Shown: one piece after another, positions 10,428 to 22,165 of the stretch
Layout: the number at the start of each line of letters is the position of its first letter
How positions within the stretch are numbered: position 1 is the first letter of the stretch
DNA from: Cliona cf. orientalis
Taxonomy: Eukaryota > Porifera > Demospongiae > Clionaida > Clionaidae
Assembly: GCA_963930775.1 (NCBI GenBank)
Contig: OZ005689.1
Location: 32,597,235 to 32,661,234 of the forward strand
Reading direction: 5' to 3'
Length of the DNA stretch: 64,000 nucleotides
Program-made: the position numbers and the translations under genes
Notes under the pieces: model-generated
Seen by the model: only the letters and a program-made list of their open reading frames with translations
Told to the model about the DNA's origin: nothing
Databases searched by the model: none

Positions 10428-12092
10428 TCACAGAGATTCACACTTTTTACACTTCCAGGGAACATCTGGATTGTTAAAAACTTCAGGTGGAATATCCATG
10501 CAGTGTTGATGGTACCAAACCTTGCAAGCATCACACTCGGCCATTTGATCAATACCTACCTCTTCAGGTAATCGGCAAGAACAGTGAAGTTCAGTCTTCT
10601 GAATGTGCTTCATACCAGAGGAATTATGCTCACCAAGTATTGGAAAGCGGGTAAACTTGCATTCCTCCAAGCACCTGGCCAAATGATGCCTTATACATTT
10701 GTGATCAAATCTTATACTGCATGGATCTTTCCCACAGCAAATGTCAAAAGCAAAGGCTGAACCACAGTCTGAGCCATTAGACTGTTGTCCCACATCCATA
10801 ATTCTAACCTCAAGCTCTGATGCTGGACTAAATACAAGGGAGGCAATGAGTTGCATAGTTGTTGAGGAAACAGAAGGATACATGCTATCGTAGTAATTAA
10901 CTATACCATCTTCACATCCAATATTAGAAACAACACTCCAGTGGCTATTGTGAACATGAAGGATCTGTACAAAATCCCCTCTATGTACGTCAAAACCCCA
11001 TGCATGCTGAAGAGTAGGTGGTTGCAGCCCAGAAATGAGAGGGAAATGCTGTAACATTAGCTTTTGTGCTGCTGAGATGATGCTATCATTTAGCCACCCA
11101 GACGGTGACAGGATTATTTCTTTATCACTGTTTGTCAAAGAGTACACTGCATTGTGCACCCACATTGTGATACCAGTACTTGTCTCATCATCAGAACTAG
11201 TGAGCTCAATGACATTTTCTGCAGACTTACTAAGAACACAGTGGCAAACCTCCATGCACGAGGAATCATTTAGTACACTCTTGAAAGAGATTTTGGATGC
11301 TTGACGCCAGGCATCAAGTGTAGTGCACCTGTTACCATCCAAGCTAGTTAGCTCGTCACTGGGGTAGGTTGTGTTAAGTATGCCCTTCCTGCAGTACAAT
11401 TGGTAACCTTTCTTGGATTTTCTGACGATACGACAGGGCACATGCTGATTAACCAGTCTACTACTATGCAGGCAGACATAGTTACCAACCTCAAAAGAGG
11501 AAGTAGTGACTCGCTGCTTCTTTAATACAGGATGCTTGTCTTCCTCCTGCCTCTTTCTCTTGCCTGATTTGCTCAAGTTTGGCTTAGGTTTGGCAATTGC
11601 TTCCCATACAGAATCAGATTGGCTAAGACGACAATCTGTACTATACACTTCTGTAGGGAAACTACTTCTTGAGCTCATGGGACAATCTCGTTTATGTGCT
11701 CGACCAAGGGCTCCACAAACACACATATCACTTCTGATAATGTCATCTTCATAGCACCAGTCATCATTGGAGGTACTTTCACTTTCATCGGATAAATTGT
11801 CACTGGGGAGTGACAAATTGTCATCTGACAGGTCACTGTCAGGTGGAGATGCATCATCATCTATGTGTGGTGGAGTGGGAGCATTTTTTAATCTCCTACT
11901 ATTGTAGGGGCACTGCTTATGGGAGGTACGTAAGTGTGTTGTAGACCCACACTTACATTTCCCTTCCATTTTTTGTCCCTTTTTGCTTTTCTTTTTTTCT
12001 TTGGGCTTTAGCTCAGCAGTATCACTGTCTTCATCGTCACCATAAGTATCATGGCCATGTTTTTTTTTACCATTCCTTACGGCGCTGTGCAT
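10428..12092 (-). CDS. Ulp1/SENP-type cysteine protease with C-terminal PHD finger (transposon ORF2)
   Basis: The frame encodes about 554 residues from the ATG at 12092; it is open five codons further, overlapping the transposase. Order: Lys/Asp/Glu-rich tail; two short Cys/His knuckles (CKCGSTTHLRTSHKQC and CVCGALGRAHKRDC); a basic patch GKRKRQEED; a chromo/Tudor-like segment near residues 205-245; a Ulp1 protease around residues 335-485; and a PHD finger at the end (CSCRLPEE to WKCKKC). The catalytic set is visible: His in NSHWSVV, Asp in YYDSMY, Gln in VGQQSNG and Cys in SDCGSAF. Ulp1 enzymes cleave SUMO or other ubiquitin-like proteins; PHD fingers usually bind histone H3 tails. No stops interrupt it. 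It follows the transposase directly, so it is almost certainly that element's second product. Substrate and role in transposition are unknown. Confidence 0.85.
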   Translation of the reverse strand: MHSAVRNGKKKHGHDTYGDDEDSDTAELKPKEKKKSKKGQKMEGKCKCGSTTHLRTSHKQCPYNSRRLKNAPTPPHIDDDASPPDSDLSDDNLSLPSDNLSDESESTSNDDWCYEDDIIRSDMCVCGALGRAHKRDCPMSSRSSFPTEVYSTDCRLSQSDSVWEAIAKPKPNLSKSGKRKRQEEDKHPVLKKQRVTTSSFEVGNYVCLHSSRLVNQHVPCRIVRKSKKGYQLYCRKGILNTTYPSDELTSLDGNRCTTLDAWRQASKISFKSVLNDSSCMEVCHCVLSKSAENVIELTSSDDETSTGITMWVHNAVYSLTNSDKEIILSPSGWLNDSIISAAQKLMLQHFPLISGLQPPTLQHAWGFDVHRGDFVQILHVHNSHWSVVSNIGCEDGIVNYYDSMYPSVSSTTMQLIASLVFSPASELEVRIMDVGQQSNGSDCGSAFAFDICCGKDPCSIRFDHKCIRHHLARCLEECKFTRFPILGEHNSSGMKHIQKTELHCSCRLPEEVGIDQMAECDACKVWYHQHCMDIPPEVFNNPDVPWKCKKCESL

Positions 12093-13806
12093 CCTTTGTT
12101 CGCTCAACCTTGAGAATTATTCTCCTCTTTTTAGACTTTTCAGTCTTTACATGCTCCAACTTTTCCATTCTCAGTTCATTGAATTCTTCAAGTGCCCTAT
12201 GAACACCATCAAACACCGGTAGCTTCAAACGTCTGAACAATTCAACTACCCAATGATACTGCAGTCCACGCTTTCTGTACATGTAAGTCATGTTAGACTG
12301 CAACAGTGCAAGCTCTGTGGATAAGGTATAGTGAAGCCTCTCTAGGTAGATATGTTTTGGCCGAAAGCGTATGAAAACATTGTGTGATGCCTCAAGCCAG
12401 TTTGAGTGGCCTCGTTTGAGAATGGGGTGAATAAGTTGCTCAGACTTTGAAGCCCTTTGATGGCACTCAATTTCATAGGCTAAAGAATGCATAGGGCACT
12501 TGAGCATCTGCCTTGTGTGATAGTCTTTTCCATCACACTTGAGCTCTGCATCATCTGGGCACTTACCACAAGAGCAAAATTTCAGTGCATGAAACATGCA
12601 CTTCCCTCCATCCCACTCATGCTTATCACATGCATGCCTAGGTAATGCTTTCAAAGCTTCAGCAAACTCATGCGCAGATTCACTGTTTGAGAGGATGAGT
12701 GAAAAATTGTTTCGTGCTTTCTCAATAAATGCTTCTGACAAACAACCATATCCAGGTTTGTGCCGTTTCTCACAATGACAGACCACTGAATCAACTTGTG
12801 GAAATCTTTCATGATGCTTCTTCTTGAATTGATCAGTGAAAGATTTCTTTTTAGCAAGCTTTTCCAATTGCTTTTTGTGAGCCTTCCCAGCATGCCCACC
12901 ACAGGTCATGATCTCTGCATCAGGAAAGTGCTCTGTCATTGCATTTGAAGAGGAGGAATCAGCATCTTGCCAGTGAATGGCAATGTTGATGCCTTCCTCC
13001 TTTGCTTTTTTGAAAGTGAGGCGTGCAGCATATCCTTCCGCTCCCTTGGATGTTCCCTGGTAGAGTTCCTCATTTATCAAATCATCTCTGCCTTTCTGGC
13101 AGAGATGCTTTCGATAAAGAAGAGCTCCAGTGTAGTAGTTGCGAATACTGAACGTAAAGTTCTTGCTGTGATGACCAGGTGTCATCCATGCATCATCAGC
13201 AGATGTGACAGCATGATTCCATGAACCAAGTTCATCTTGGTTCATGGTTTTCATCTCTGTTTTAGCTTCTTCACACATTCTGTCAACCATCTCTTGCACA
13301 ACTGGAAACATTCGCTTGATGGTTGACGGAAAGGTGATCCACTGAACAGCGTCAATACCCAGTGCATGCTTTAGTGTCTTATAGTAGGTGGTGTGGGTGC
13401 ATCCAGCCACAATGAACGCCACCTGTACAGACATACTAATGTCACTGGTATTGTACAACTCATTCTTGGAGGATGTTTCAAAGTGTGCCTCATGTTTACC
13501 ACAACCATTACAGTTGTACTTAATGGAAACAGCTCCTCCAAGCCCAAAGGTGCTCACTTTAACAGGGGTTAATTCACCCTTGCACCCTTGAGTGGCACAC
13601 ATTCGCATACTGTTTAGTTGCTTTATGAACTTATCCAGCTGGGTCAAGTCCATAAAGCAAAGTTTCTGTGGTACACTAACAGCCTGTATGGTATGACTAC
13701 ATATAAATGGAGGGGGTGTTGTAGGGAGGTGAATAGAGTCATCAGCAGATTCGATCATAAACGATTCATTAGGATCTTCATTAGTAGTGAAACTGATATC
13801 GAAGTC
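12067..13806 (-). CDS. DDE-type transposase, Mutator-like, sponge/cnidarian type (ORF1)
   Basis: The ORF runs from an ATG at 13758 (563 residues). An open in-frame extension to a good acceptor near 13807 (CTATATAG) suggests a 5' exon upstream. N-terminally there are zinc-knuckle cysteines (CATQGCK then YNCNGCGKHEAH). The core has TSADDAWMTPG near residue 188, HWQDADSSSSNAM near 266 and CGGHAGKAHKKQ near 288. A Cys-rich tail follows (CHCEKRH, CSCGKC), then RGHSNWLEASHNVFIRFRPK. Acidic residues followed by an H-x-x-K segment fit a DDE nuclease of the Mutator group; the exact family is not certain. It ends in a basic tail overlapping the Ulp1 frame by about 26 bases. It has no stops and looks recently active. 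Confidence 0.75.
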   Translation of the reverse strand, partial: DFDISFTTNEDPNESFMIESADDSIHLPTTPPPFICSHTIQAVSVPQKLCFMDLTQLDKFIKQLNSMRMCATQGCKGELTPVKVSTFGLGGAVSIKYNCNGCGKHEAHFETSSKNELYNTSDISMSVQVAFIVAGCTHTTYYKTLKHALGIDAVQWITFPSTIKRMFPVVQEMVDRMCEEAKTEMKTMNQDELGSWNHAVTSADDAWMTPGHHSKNFTFSIRNYYTGALLYRKHLCQKGRDDLINEELYQGTSKGAEGYAARLTFKKAKEEGINIAIHWQDADSSSSNAMTEHFPDAEIMTCGGHAGKAHKKQLEKLAKKKSFTDQFKKKHHERFPQVDSVVCHCEKRHKPGYGCLSEAFIEKARNNFSLILSNSESAHEFAEALKALPRHACDKHEWDGGKCMFHALKFCSCGKCPDDAELKCDGKDYHTRQMLKCPMHSLAYEIECHQRASKSEQLIHPILKRGHSNWLEASHNVFIRFRPKHIYLERLHYTLSTELALLQSNMTYMYRKRGLQYHWVVELFRRLKLPVFDGVHRALEEFNELRMEKLEHVKTEKSKKRRIILKVERTKDAQRRKEW

Positions 13807-14160
13807 CTATATAGATCAAAGTAAAAGAATCAAGCTCGCATACAACAACACAATTTGTACTATGAATAGATAGAAATTCTTTATAATATTATATATATTA
13901 TGTAGCAGAGTGGGTTATGTGAATAGATATTCAATGCATGATCTTAGATCCTAGTTGTTACAAACAACTGAAAATCTGGTTGGACCAAGCAGGTGCATGG
14001 TATATTAATTTCCATATGAACACTCATAAACATTGTTGCCTATGGTTTAGGATATTGTTGATAGGCAGCAGTTTATTATGTAAAGCTTTAATTTACATGG
14101 GCATTGTTGCTAGGATCCAAAATTGTTTCTACGTGATTTAATTATAGGCTCAATTGCTTG

Positions 14161-14850
14161 GTAATCTAGTTAGACACTGTTTATGAGGTTTCTATGTGAT
14201 GTAGAAGATCGAAGGACTCTATATATAGAATCCCGAGCGAAGCGAGGGTTCTATGAGAGCCCTGAGGTCTTCTAAATCACATAGAAACCGACTAAACAGT
14301 GTCTAACCATAGGTGGCGGAAGGAAGTTCTATTTGGGGGGGCAGATAGTCATTCATTTTTGGACCACACCCACTTAATTGAAGTTTAAAGGTCACTCGTG
14401 GATTGTGATGGTGCTATTGCTGTCTAGAAGAAACGATGGAAAATTGGCACAATGATCAACTTTTGAGGCTATTCTAGGCAGCTTTTGACTGTATCTTGGT
14501 GTATCTATCATGAAAAGAGATAAGTCTGGCTGATTTGTGACGTCATTAGGCCCTAGATTTGGGGGGGGGGGGGCAACGGCCCCCCTGCCCCCCCCCGGTT
14601 CCGCCGCCTATGCTAACAAGTTTAGATCATATAGTTTTGTATTGCTAAGAGCCAGAGGGCAAAACTTGTAGGTGACTATGAAAATCTTGTAGGTGACTAT
14701 GAGAAGCTTGTAGGTGACTATGAGATATAGATACCTGTCAGTAGCCAATCAAATTGCAGTGTTCGTTACAGCTATGATCTAAATACATACAGCCCTTTGG
14801 TCTATAGATCTTCTATTAAAATCACATAGAAACCTCCTAAGCAGTGTCAA
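14161..14850. repeat. Degenerate inverted repeats with flanking GTTAGACACTGTTT
   Basis: GGTTTCTATGTGAT and ATCACATAGAAACC occur as inverted pairs, together with TTAGACACTGTTT and AAACAGTGTCTAA. The interior holds G and C homopolymers (14560-14597) and a triplicated CTTGTAGGTGACTATGA unit at about 14667-14722. It looks like a MITE with a second insertion inside. Confidence 0.5.
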
Positions 14851-14889
14851 ATATTTGTTCACTTCCCTGCCTGCTTTACCCAATTTAAG

Positions 14890-15677
14890 CAGGGACTATA
14901 CATTATCATTCAGATGGACTGGAAACACGCGCGCTGCCCTATTACAAAGTACACATTTCCGTTTCTGCAATCATCGTTACGGGTAAAAAATATCGCGAGC
15001 GGTAAGAAGCTACAAAGGCTGCTTGGAAACACCAACGGTGGTCGACCTGACAACGGAGTCAGCGTCTGTGAGGGCGTCTACAGTAGACCATGGTCGTATT
15101 ACAATGTGCTCAAAGCCATTTTGTGGTGAGTGTGCTTCTGAGTGCGCTCTCTATCAGTGAAAAAGTTCAATATGGCTACTTTTCATGTCCTGGCAATACT
15201 TTGTGCTGGATTAGCTCAGAAAGTGAAGCTCTCATAGGATTCTACACAGCGCCAGTAGTAAGCTCCAATCTTGCTTTACTGGGTGCACAGTATTCTTTTG
15301 AGCTGGAAGGTACTCTAGGAGCACAAGACCCCCTAAGTTTAAAAATTTACTTGACAAAGATGGACACCTTTTTGTGCTGGACAATCTCACAAACTAAAAC
15401 AGACATGAGCATTATTCAAACGTAAAAAGTAAGTTTACCCGTTGCTTCACTGGGTAAACAACATTTGGTGTGCTAAATGTTATCAAAGAGATTCCTACAA
15501 GCCTTCATAGAGGTACTAGACGGCCATATTGGCTATCTTGGCACCCTAGTCCAGTATAGTAGCAATACTGTCGGACATTTCCGGGTACACTTCCGGGCGT
15601 AACGATGATTGTAGAATTTTCGCGAGCGTAATAATGTAGCGTTTCCAGTCCATCTGAAAGATAATATATAGTCCCTG
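14890..15677. mobile_element. hAT-like non-autonomous element
   Basis: The termini are CAGGGACTATA and its complement, extended by shared subterminal sequence AGATGGACTGGAAAC. ATTTAAG repeats directly on both sides (14883-14889 and 15678-15684). A CAGGG end with a 7-8 bp duplication is typical of hAT transposons. No transposase is present; frames at 14914-15425 resemble nothing known. Confidence 0.65.
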
Positions 15678-15867
15678 ATTTAAGCTTCCACCAGTTGTAT
15701 ACATGTAATGGTATAGATAGGGACTGAGGAAAGAACTTACAATTATAGCTGATGTAGGCATAGTACAGTACAGGGTAGAGCTTTTTGGGTCAGAAGATAT
15801 TGCATATACATGTACAGTACAGTTGGGCTGCTGTCAACATAGATATGATTGGAAGGGTCTGTGGTGC

Positions 15868-16150
15868 TCCTACTTTGAGATCGAGCATGCGCAGTCGAGT
15901 CACATCAGCAAGTACATGCAGTGGTGCAGTCAGTAAACCATAGGCATGCTGAACGGAAAGTGCACAATTCGTAGCGCTAGTGAGCCACGTTCAGCAATTC
16001 GAAGCATACAAAAACCAGTTTTTCACCGATGTCAACCGATTTGTTATAGTTACAGCATGCACAGATGCCTAGCACTCAAGATCTGGCAAGTTTCATAATA
16101 ACAGAAAAAAAACAATTGCTTTACCCCTTGCACGTGTGCACGGGGTAATT
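15868..16150 (+). repeat. Dispersed repeat, copy 2
   Basis: Direct copy of the repeat at 9830-10130, about 80 to 85 percent similar by eye, sharing GAGCCACGTTCAGCAATTC and the final CTTGCAC block. Confidence 0.7.
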
Positions 16151-16618
16151 ATGGAGTAGACTATGTTCATGTCTGTTTGCTTGGCTTCAACTACATGTGT
16201 ACAGCCCTCAGCTCTTGAAAATGCTGACAGCTAGGCAAAGCTCCATCTTTAACTTGCAAAACATGAGAATGAGCGAAACTGCATGACATTTCCACTTTTG
16301 CTCAGGAGCCAGTTACTTATGGCAGCATTATGCCACCATAGATAATACTCCAACATACAAGGAGACAGGCTAGGGAGAAGCAAGTTAATAAGACTAGTCA
16401 GTTTACCAGCCAGTTCTGTCACAAATCTGTGACTATAGACCTCTGAGTACTAATGCACTATTAGAACTGGCAAAGTTGTATTTAAACTACCCACCTTTAA
16501 TAACTTTATGGGATAGTATTCTGCCCAAGCACGTACAGTACATGTAAATTATTATGCATGCCCATACCACAGCACCACCTATCACATAATAATTTATTGT
16601 TATATAATAATGTAGCTA

Positions 16619-16763
16619 CCGTAAAGCGACATTTTTTGTTGCACCATGTTACAATACATGGAACATTAAAATGCATAAATAAAATAAATTGCACAAATTA
16701 TCAACAGGGCCGTTTTGACGAATTTGCATAAATTTTTCACGCGCATAAAATGTCGCTTTACAG
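16619..16763. mobile_element. Short MITE with CCGTAAAGCGAC termini
   Basis: The left end CCGTAAAGCGACATTTT and right end AAAATGTCGCTTTACAG are near-perfect inverted repeats flanked by TA (16617-16618, 16764-16765). It is 145 bp long. The first eight bases equal those of the MITE at 31296-31821, so both may use the same TA-targeting transposase. Confidence 0.75.
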
Positions 16764-19700
16764 TACCTTGTTTGTACCTAATGAAACTAACATCATAGTG
16801 TTTCCTTTTAGGCTTTAAAGAATGATATTGTTGTGTGCATGAACTTCGCCAAAATATTTTGTTCAAGAGGTATTGCGTAACTCAGCTCTTGATGAGAAAC
16901 ACAACAATACAACTGCAAATGACCCACACCGTTTATAGAAACACCGAATGAGTCATGTAGTACAAAAAAATTGGTGATCGTTATAGCTACAGTCCTCCTT
17001 ACTGGGCAAGAGGCTACAGCCAAGAATCTTGCCTGCCTATCCAAACAGTCTTGATGGGTGCAAAAATGGGCACGGTGTGAACAAAAGGTGAGCATGGTAA
17101 AAAAATTTCGTTTACAATTATAATTATTTATGGCCCCCTCAATCTTCAACTTGTTCTTACGCCTATGAGAAGTTGGATTGAAGGGCATAGCTATAGGTGT
17201 TTTCATGGATGTCATCCACCCTACTTAGTATACCCTTGCTTACAAAATACTGTAATAATAATGGGAAATTTAGCATGGTGCAAAGTTTCGTGTTCTTTTA
17301 TGGATAGGTTGGGTGCCACAAAAATAAAAACCATGATATTATGAATGCGGCTAGATAGCCGTGCTGATCAAACGATCAAAAGCCAGTTTCAAGAGTTATC
17401 CTGATGTAGGTTGTGTAAAACAGCTCTGCTGGTGCTGCCACTATCTGCAGGGATCCTCAGTTCAACATATTTCAGAATTTTTGAACATATACTTGCACGC
17501 CTGTGATGGACCTATAACTTGGTACAGGACTTCAATACCATAATATCTACAACATACATTCTTTAAGAGTTACAGGTTGGCCCTAGTTGGGATCTGTGAG
17601 GTGCATAAAACCGAAAATTTCCACTATATTCAAGGCCCCCAGTCAGAGCCTACCCAATGCTGATGGTTGGATTAAATGGATGATCTCAAGATTCTGTCCT
17701 AACACTCTCCAGTAGAAGCAACCCTATACTCCAATTCACTATAGTTTTCGAGTGATGGTCTATTTAGTACAATACATTTGGAGATTTTTATGTCTGGAGC
17801 ATTTTCAAAATTTGTGAACATGGTGAAGTCAAGCAGCCAATCTTTCAAAAACACCAGTGTAGATACATTACAACCAGTAGTTTAACATAATTATGTTATA
17901 GCTGAATCTTGATTGTTTCTATTTGTAAGAGATTTTTTGGTATCAAATCCTGATTTTTGTAATATGGTGCACTTGGCTCCCTTGACCCCAGCTTGGCCCG
18001 CTGACCTTTTTGGTGGTGGCGCTAATATTAATCGTAAAAACGTGCACAACCGTATACAGTGACGTTTATACAGGGTTTGCGCAATATATTACCATGAATG
18101 CGCATACGTTTGACGCTCGCACAATGCGCTAGCCCTAGGCGCATGCGCCTGACGATCAAAGTAAACAACGTGCTTCCTGTGACAAATAAGAAAGTATGTG
18201 GAAAACGTGACCCCTTCGTGCAGACTGACAGTGTGAAAGGAAGACTTAAAATCAATATGCTAAACAAAATTTAATAACAAACAGTTGGCACTCACTTCAA
18301 CCTGAGAACGTAACTCCATCATGGAGAGGTAAACTTAATTGCTAACAACAAGAGATCAGCAAGCAAGCCAAAGTACTGGTCCAGCCACACAGCAGGGTTA
18401 GCCAACAGGAAAAATTAATGGTCCAATACTGCAACTATTGGAGTACATAGCCAATATTGCTCATGCATGCAATCTTATTGCATCACTTCCTTGCAATACC
18501 TTACATATACATAAAAATATGTAATGGCATAATTATTATGCAGTGGCTAATTTGTGAATACCACACTACTAATTTTAGCGATAGATAAACAGTTGTACAG
18601 TTTCATGCAAAGGATATTGAAATGTACATGTACAATAGAGCGCACTAATGTAAAAAAAATATTGAGATCATTGTGATTGCTACACTACAGTAACAATGCT
18701 ACATGACTATACATAAACCTACTTAGTCCTGGAGATTCCGGGAATTGTAATTGCAGCTACGTTTCACTATTACGACTAATCTTGCATGAGCTTCTCCTGG
18801 GCTGTCCACTATGAATAGATCTATATACACTTCCAAAACTGTCAATGTCTGCATGGAATAACATTAATGGGTTAATGGCACACTGCATAAACAGTTTATC
18901 TCTCTTGTATTAATCCCATCTAAATATACATGTATGGACTATACTATAACACGGAATGGAACCACTAATCCATGGAACGAACCAGGAAGTTGAAGGCGTG
19001 GTTAGAAGACCGTATTCGCTCGATCAGACGCCGCTCTCGAATAGTGGCTGCACCTTCGGAAGTGTTGAATGAAATAGTGGCCGCTCTCGAATAGTAGCCG
19101 CGCCACGCCTACTATTCGAGAATACCAGCACGTGGACATGCCTCACGACTCGGTTTCGATGGCAGGTACACGATAAACAGTCTAGAATAAGTTCTAACCT
19201 TCTTCTACATCAGCAAAGGGGCCAGAATATCCTAGATCAGTGGTATCAATCGACCGTTTCCCTAAGGATTGCCTCTCTGGCAGCTACTGAATGCCGCTCT
19301 CAAATAAACGCCGCACAAATTCGGGCGGTGAAATAAATAGTAGCCACGGCGCTTGATGAAGAATAGTTATATCACAGACACGAGGGATGTATGGCATTTA
19401 CACAGTCGATTTCGAATGCGTTTGAATGTGCATGTGTGCGTTAACACGCTGCGTACCAATGGGTGAAGAAGCTGGCCATTCATGCAAGTCCCTAAATTCA
19501 TAAATTTGTCAGAATTATCCACTAAGAGGCATAAAGTGCGTGAAGTTAGTGGCCTCCCACATGCTCCCACACACTAATGCACACGTTCAAACGCAGCCGA
19601 AATCGACTGTACTGCACTCACCCGAGGGTGCAAAGATCACACTCTGCAATATGTATTGGTATAATACTTAAGGGGGAAATCCTTAGGTGCCCCCCTCTAC

Positions 19701-20095
19701 CTGCTGGGTGTATACGTTACAATGCTAAGTTCAAAGATAGGGCAGGCCACAAAAGCTTTATAAAAATTATGATTTCCCGGTGTAAAGTATGTCCAGGTGA
19801 AAGATTGACTCTCCTCCGTGCTGTAGGTTAGTTGTGTTCTGACCGTATATGCTGTACCTGGATTGCAATGCTTGTGGGCGGCAAGTTTAAATATTAATCG
19901 CCCACAAGCACTTTCTATGTGGCTCACACCATCTGAGTATGCATATGCACAGTACAGCTCACGTGAAAGGTTGTGAAAAGTAAACGCTACAGACACGTTT
20001 TGCATTACCTCTAGACGCTGTATTCTTGCATCAACTTATTTTGCCATTGTGGTTGTGTAACCCTGTAAGCCACATGCTACATGTATGTACACCTT
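16764..20095. other. Gene-poor repeat-rich stretch
   Basis: I find no exon that can be tied to a known family. The 135-residue minus frame at 16808-17215 has no motif. Around 19010-19345 several copies of GCCGCTCTCGAATAGTG in both orientations mark a degenerate repeat. Confidence 0.45.
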
Positions 20096-20245
20096 GACCT
20101 TGTGCTTGCACCATAGAGCTAGAGCTTGAGCTTGCACCACAGAATTAGCTAGATCTTGCACCATGAATCTTGCACGATAAACAGCATGGTGCAAGACCTA
20201 GCTACATAGCTCTATGGTACAAGCTGTATGGTGCGAGGTCATTTC
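20096..20245. repeat. Imperfect fold-back of TTGCACCA motifs
   Basis: GACCTTGTGCTTGCACCATAG on the left pairs imperfectly with CTATGG..ATGGTGCGAGGTC on the right. Internal copies of CTTGCACCA and TGGTGCAAG would fold into a long hairpin. Confidence 0.55.
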
Positions 20246-20318
20246 TCATTATATAAAAAGATTCTTGGATTAGGGATTAGCAATGATTACAAGAAGTAGT
20301 AATGGGTGATATTTTGAG

Positions 20319-21056
20319 CGGTATGTAAGTAAATACAGCATTATGCAGTATCACTAACCTCTAGCTATTATCTTTAGTATTTGCAGTTAACGAGCTCCAC
20401 CATCTTCAGTGGCGGCTGGCTGAAAGGGAGAGAATATTGACTGAGATAGAGAGGAGGTGGAGAGCAGCAGAACGGCTATCTCATGCAGGTAAAACTGAAC
20501 GACGTATAAACATACAAAATTAACTCACTCACCTACATGTGTAACAGCAGATCGTCATCCAAAGAGGAGCCGTAAACGTAGGAGAGGGCGGCGAAGGCAT
20601 CCTCCATCTTCCCAGCCTTCTACTGCTGGCAGGTCTTTCCGTTCACCTGGGTCCACTCCCACTGGAAGCTGTAGTCCCGGGCCTTCTACCTCAACAGAGT
20701 CTTCTCCTCTTCCTTCTCCTGCAGAGAATTTGATTAACCTTGATGACGTACCACAACCTACATCTGGACAGTCAATGGAGGGACTAATGGCTACTTTGAA
20801 TCTTCATTGAAAGCAAACTATCCAATGACTGATACATAATATCACCCGGGAAATCATCATGTTTGTAAAGCTTTTGTGGCCCTTCGGGTGGCTCATATGC
20901 TCCTGATAATATTGCATTTAAAATTGTGAAAATAAAGATTCTCTATGGAGAACTTAGTGATTGGTGGCAAGTTGTACACCGACCACTAAGTTATTCACAG
21001 AGAATCTTCTTGTCTTATTTACATTTCATGTTTATTGCATTTATTATAATACTATT
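20319..21056 (+). repeat. Long direct repeat, copy 2 (empty site)
   Basis: This is the uninterrupted partner of 7502-9609. The single TTAA at 20918-20921 marks where copy 1 received its element. An inner pair AGATTCTCTATGGAGAAC / CACAGAGAATCT forms a short inverted repeat. Confidence 0.8.
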
Positions 21057-21994
21057 TATAAAAAATATTTTTCAGACAATCAATTTTTTATATAGTCCGT
21101 GTCATAACCTACGATTGGTCAGAACTGTACGGCCATGTGCACAAATAAGGGTGGCCATAGAGATGCATTCTTGAACGAGTGCACAAAGCACCACGCGTTT
21201 TGAGAGGCCTACTGAGCAGGCCACCGAGCCTCGAGCGAAGCGAGAGGTGAGTTGGACTGTTCTTTGTCATACCTGTCAATAGTCCAGTAGATTCGACATT
21301 CTCGGTCTGCTCGAATGTCTCCCTTGCACACTTCTTAGTGGTGGTTCGAGCATACAGCTACTGTTGGCCTGAGAGGAGTGGCCTACGTGATATTAGGTTC
21401 AAAGTTCATTTACTTTTATCTGTGCATGCGCACGGACTATCTACTGTTGACATGCAGGGAGACAATACCATTTAGATTTTCTCTTTTGAGCACGTACTGT
21501 CATTAGCTCGTGCATGTTAGCCGCACTATCCCATTATTGTGACATCAAACATACTTCTTGTTGTATACTGTCACATTTTGTTTGACGCCACAAACACATA
21601 ATTCTATTCAGTGGACTCTATACAAGTAGAGATGGTCCGGATATGCCCATATACACGTGTAGTATCATACCAAGGTCCTAAAATTCAACTAAAATATGGT
21701 TAACCTTGATTACAGCCTGATTTTCTACCTAGAAGCCCTGGTATATAATGCAAGTATACTGTATAAGTAAACGGGGTCGACAAAATGGTCAGGTTGTCAA
21801 CCTCCAAATGGATCAGAATGGCCAACTTGACACAGCCACCCTGGTTACCATACAATGGAAAACTTCACTAGGAGAAAATTTTTGTCATCACTACTTATGG
21901 ACATCACTTGGGAAAGGGACTTTTTGCTATCCTCCACAGAATTCAGTATGATCTCTTCCGTCAGGGGGTGCAACTAGCAACTAGTAAAATTAAT

Positions 21995-22165
21995 AGGAAT
22001 GGCCACAAACAAGACTAGGGACAATGTACACATAAGATGCATCCCTACACACGTTTTCAATGAAACTCTGTTGCTTGAACTGTGTAGGGATGCATCTTGT
22101 CTGTGCATTATCCCTACTAGTCTTATTTGTGTACTATTTGGTCCTGCCATCCCTACTTACTTCTA
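21995..22165. mobile_element. Fold-back MITE (AGACTAG / TAGGGAT family)
   Basis: Left and right halves are inverted copies around a short loop at about 22057-22080: AGATGCATCCCTACACA pairs with TGTGTAGGGATGCATCT, and CAAGACTAG with CTAGTCTTATT. Its layout resembles the fold-back at 45295-45676. Confidence 0.6.
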
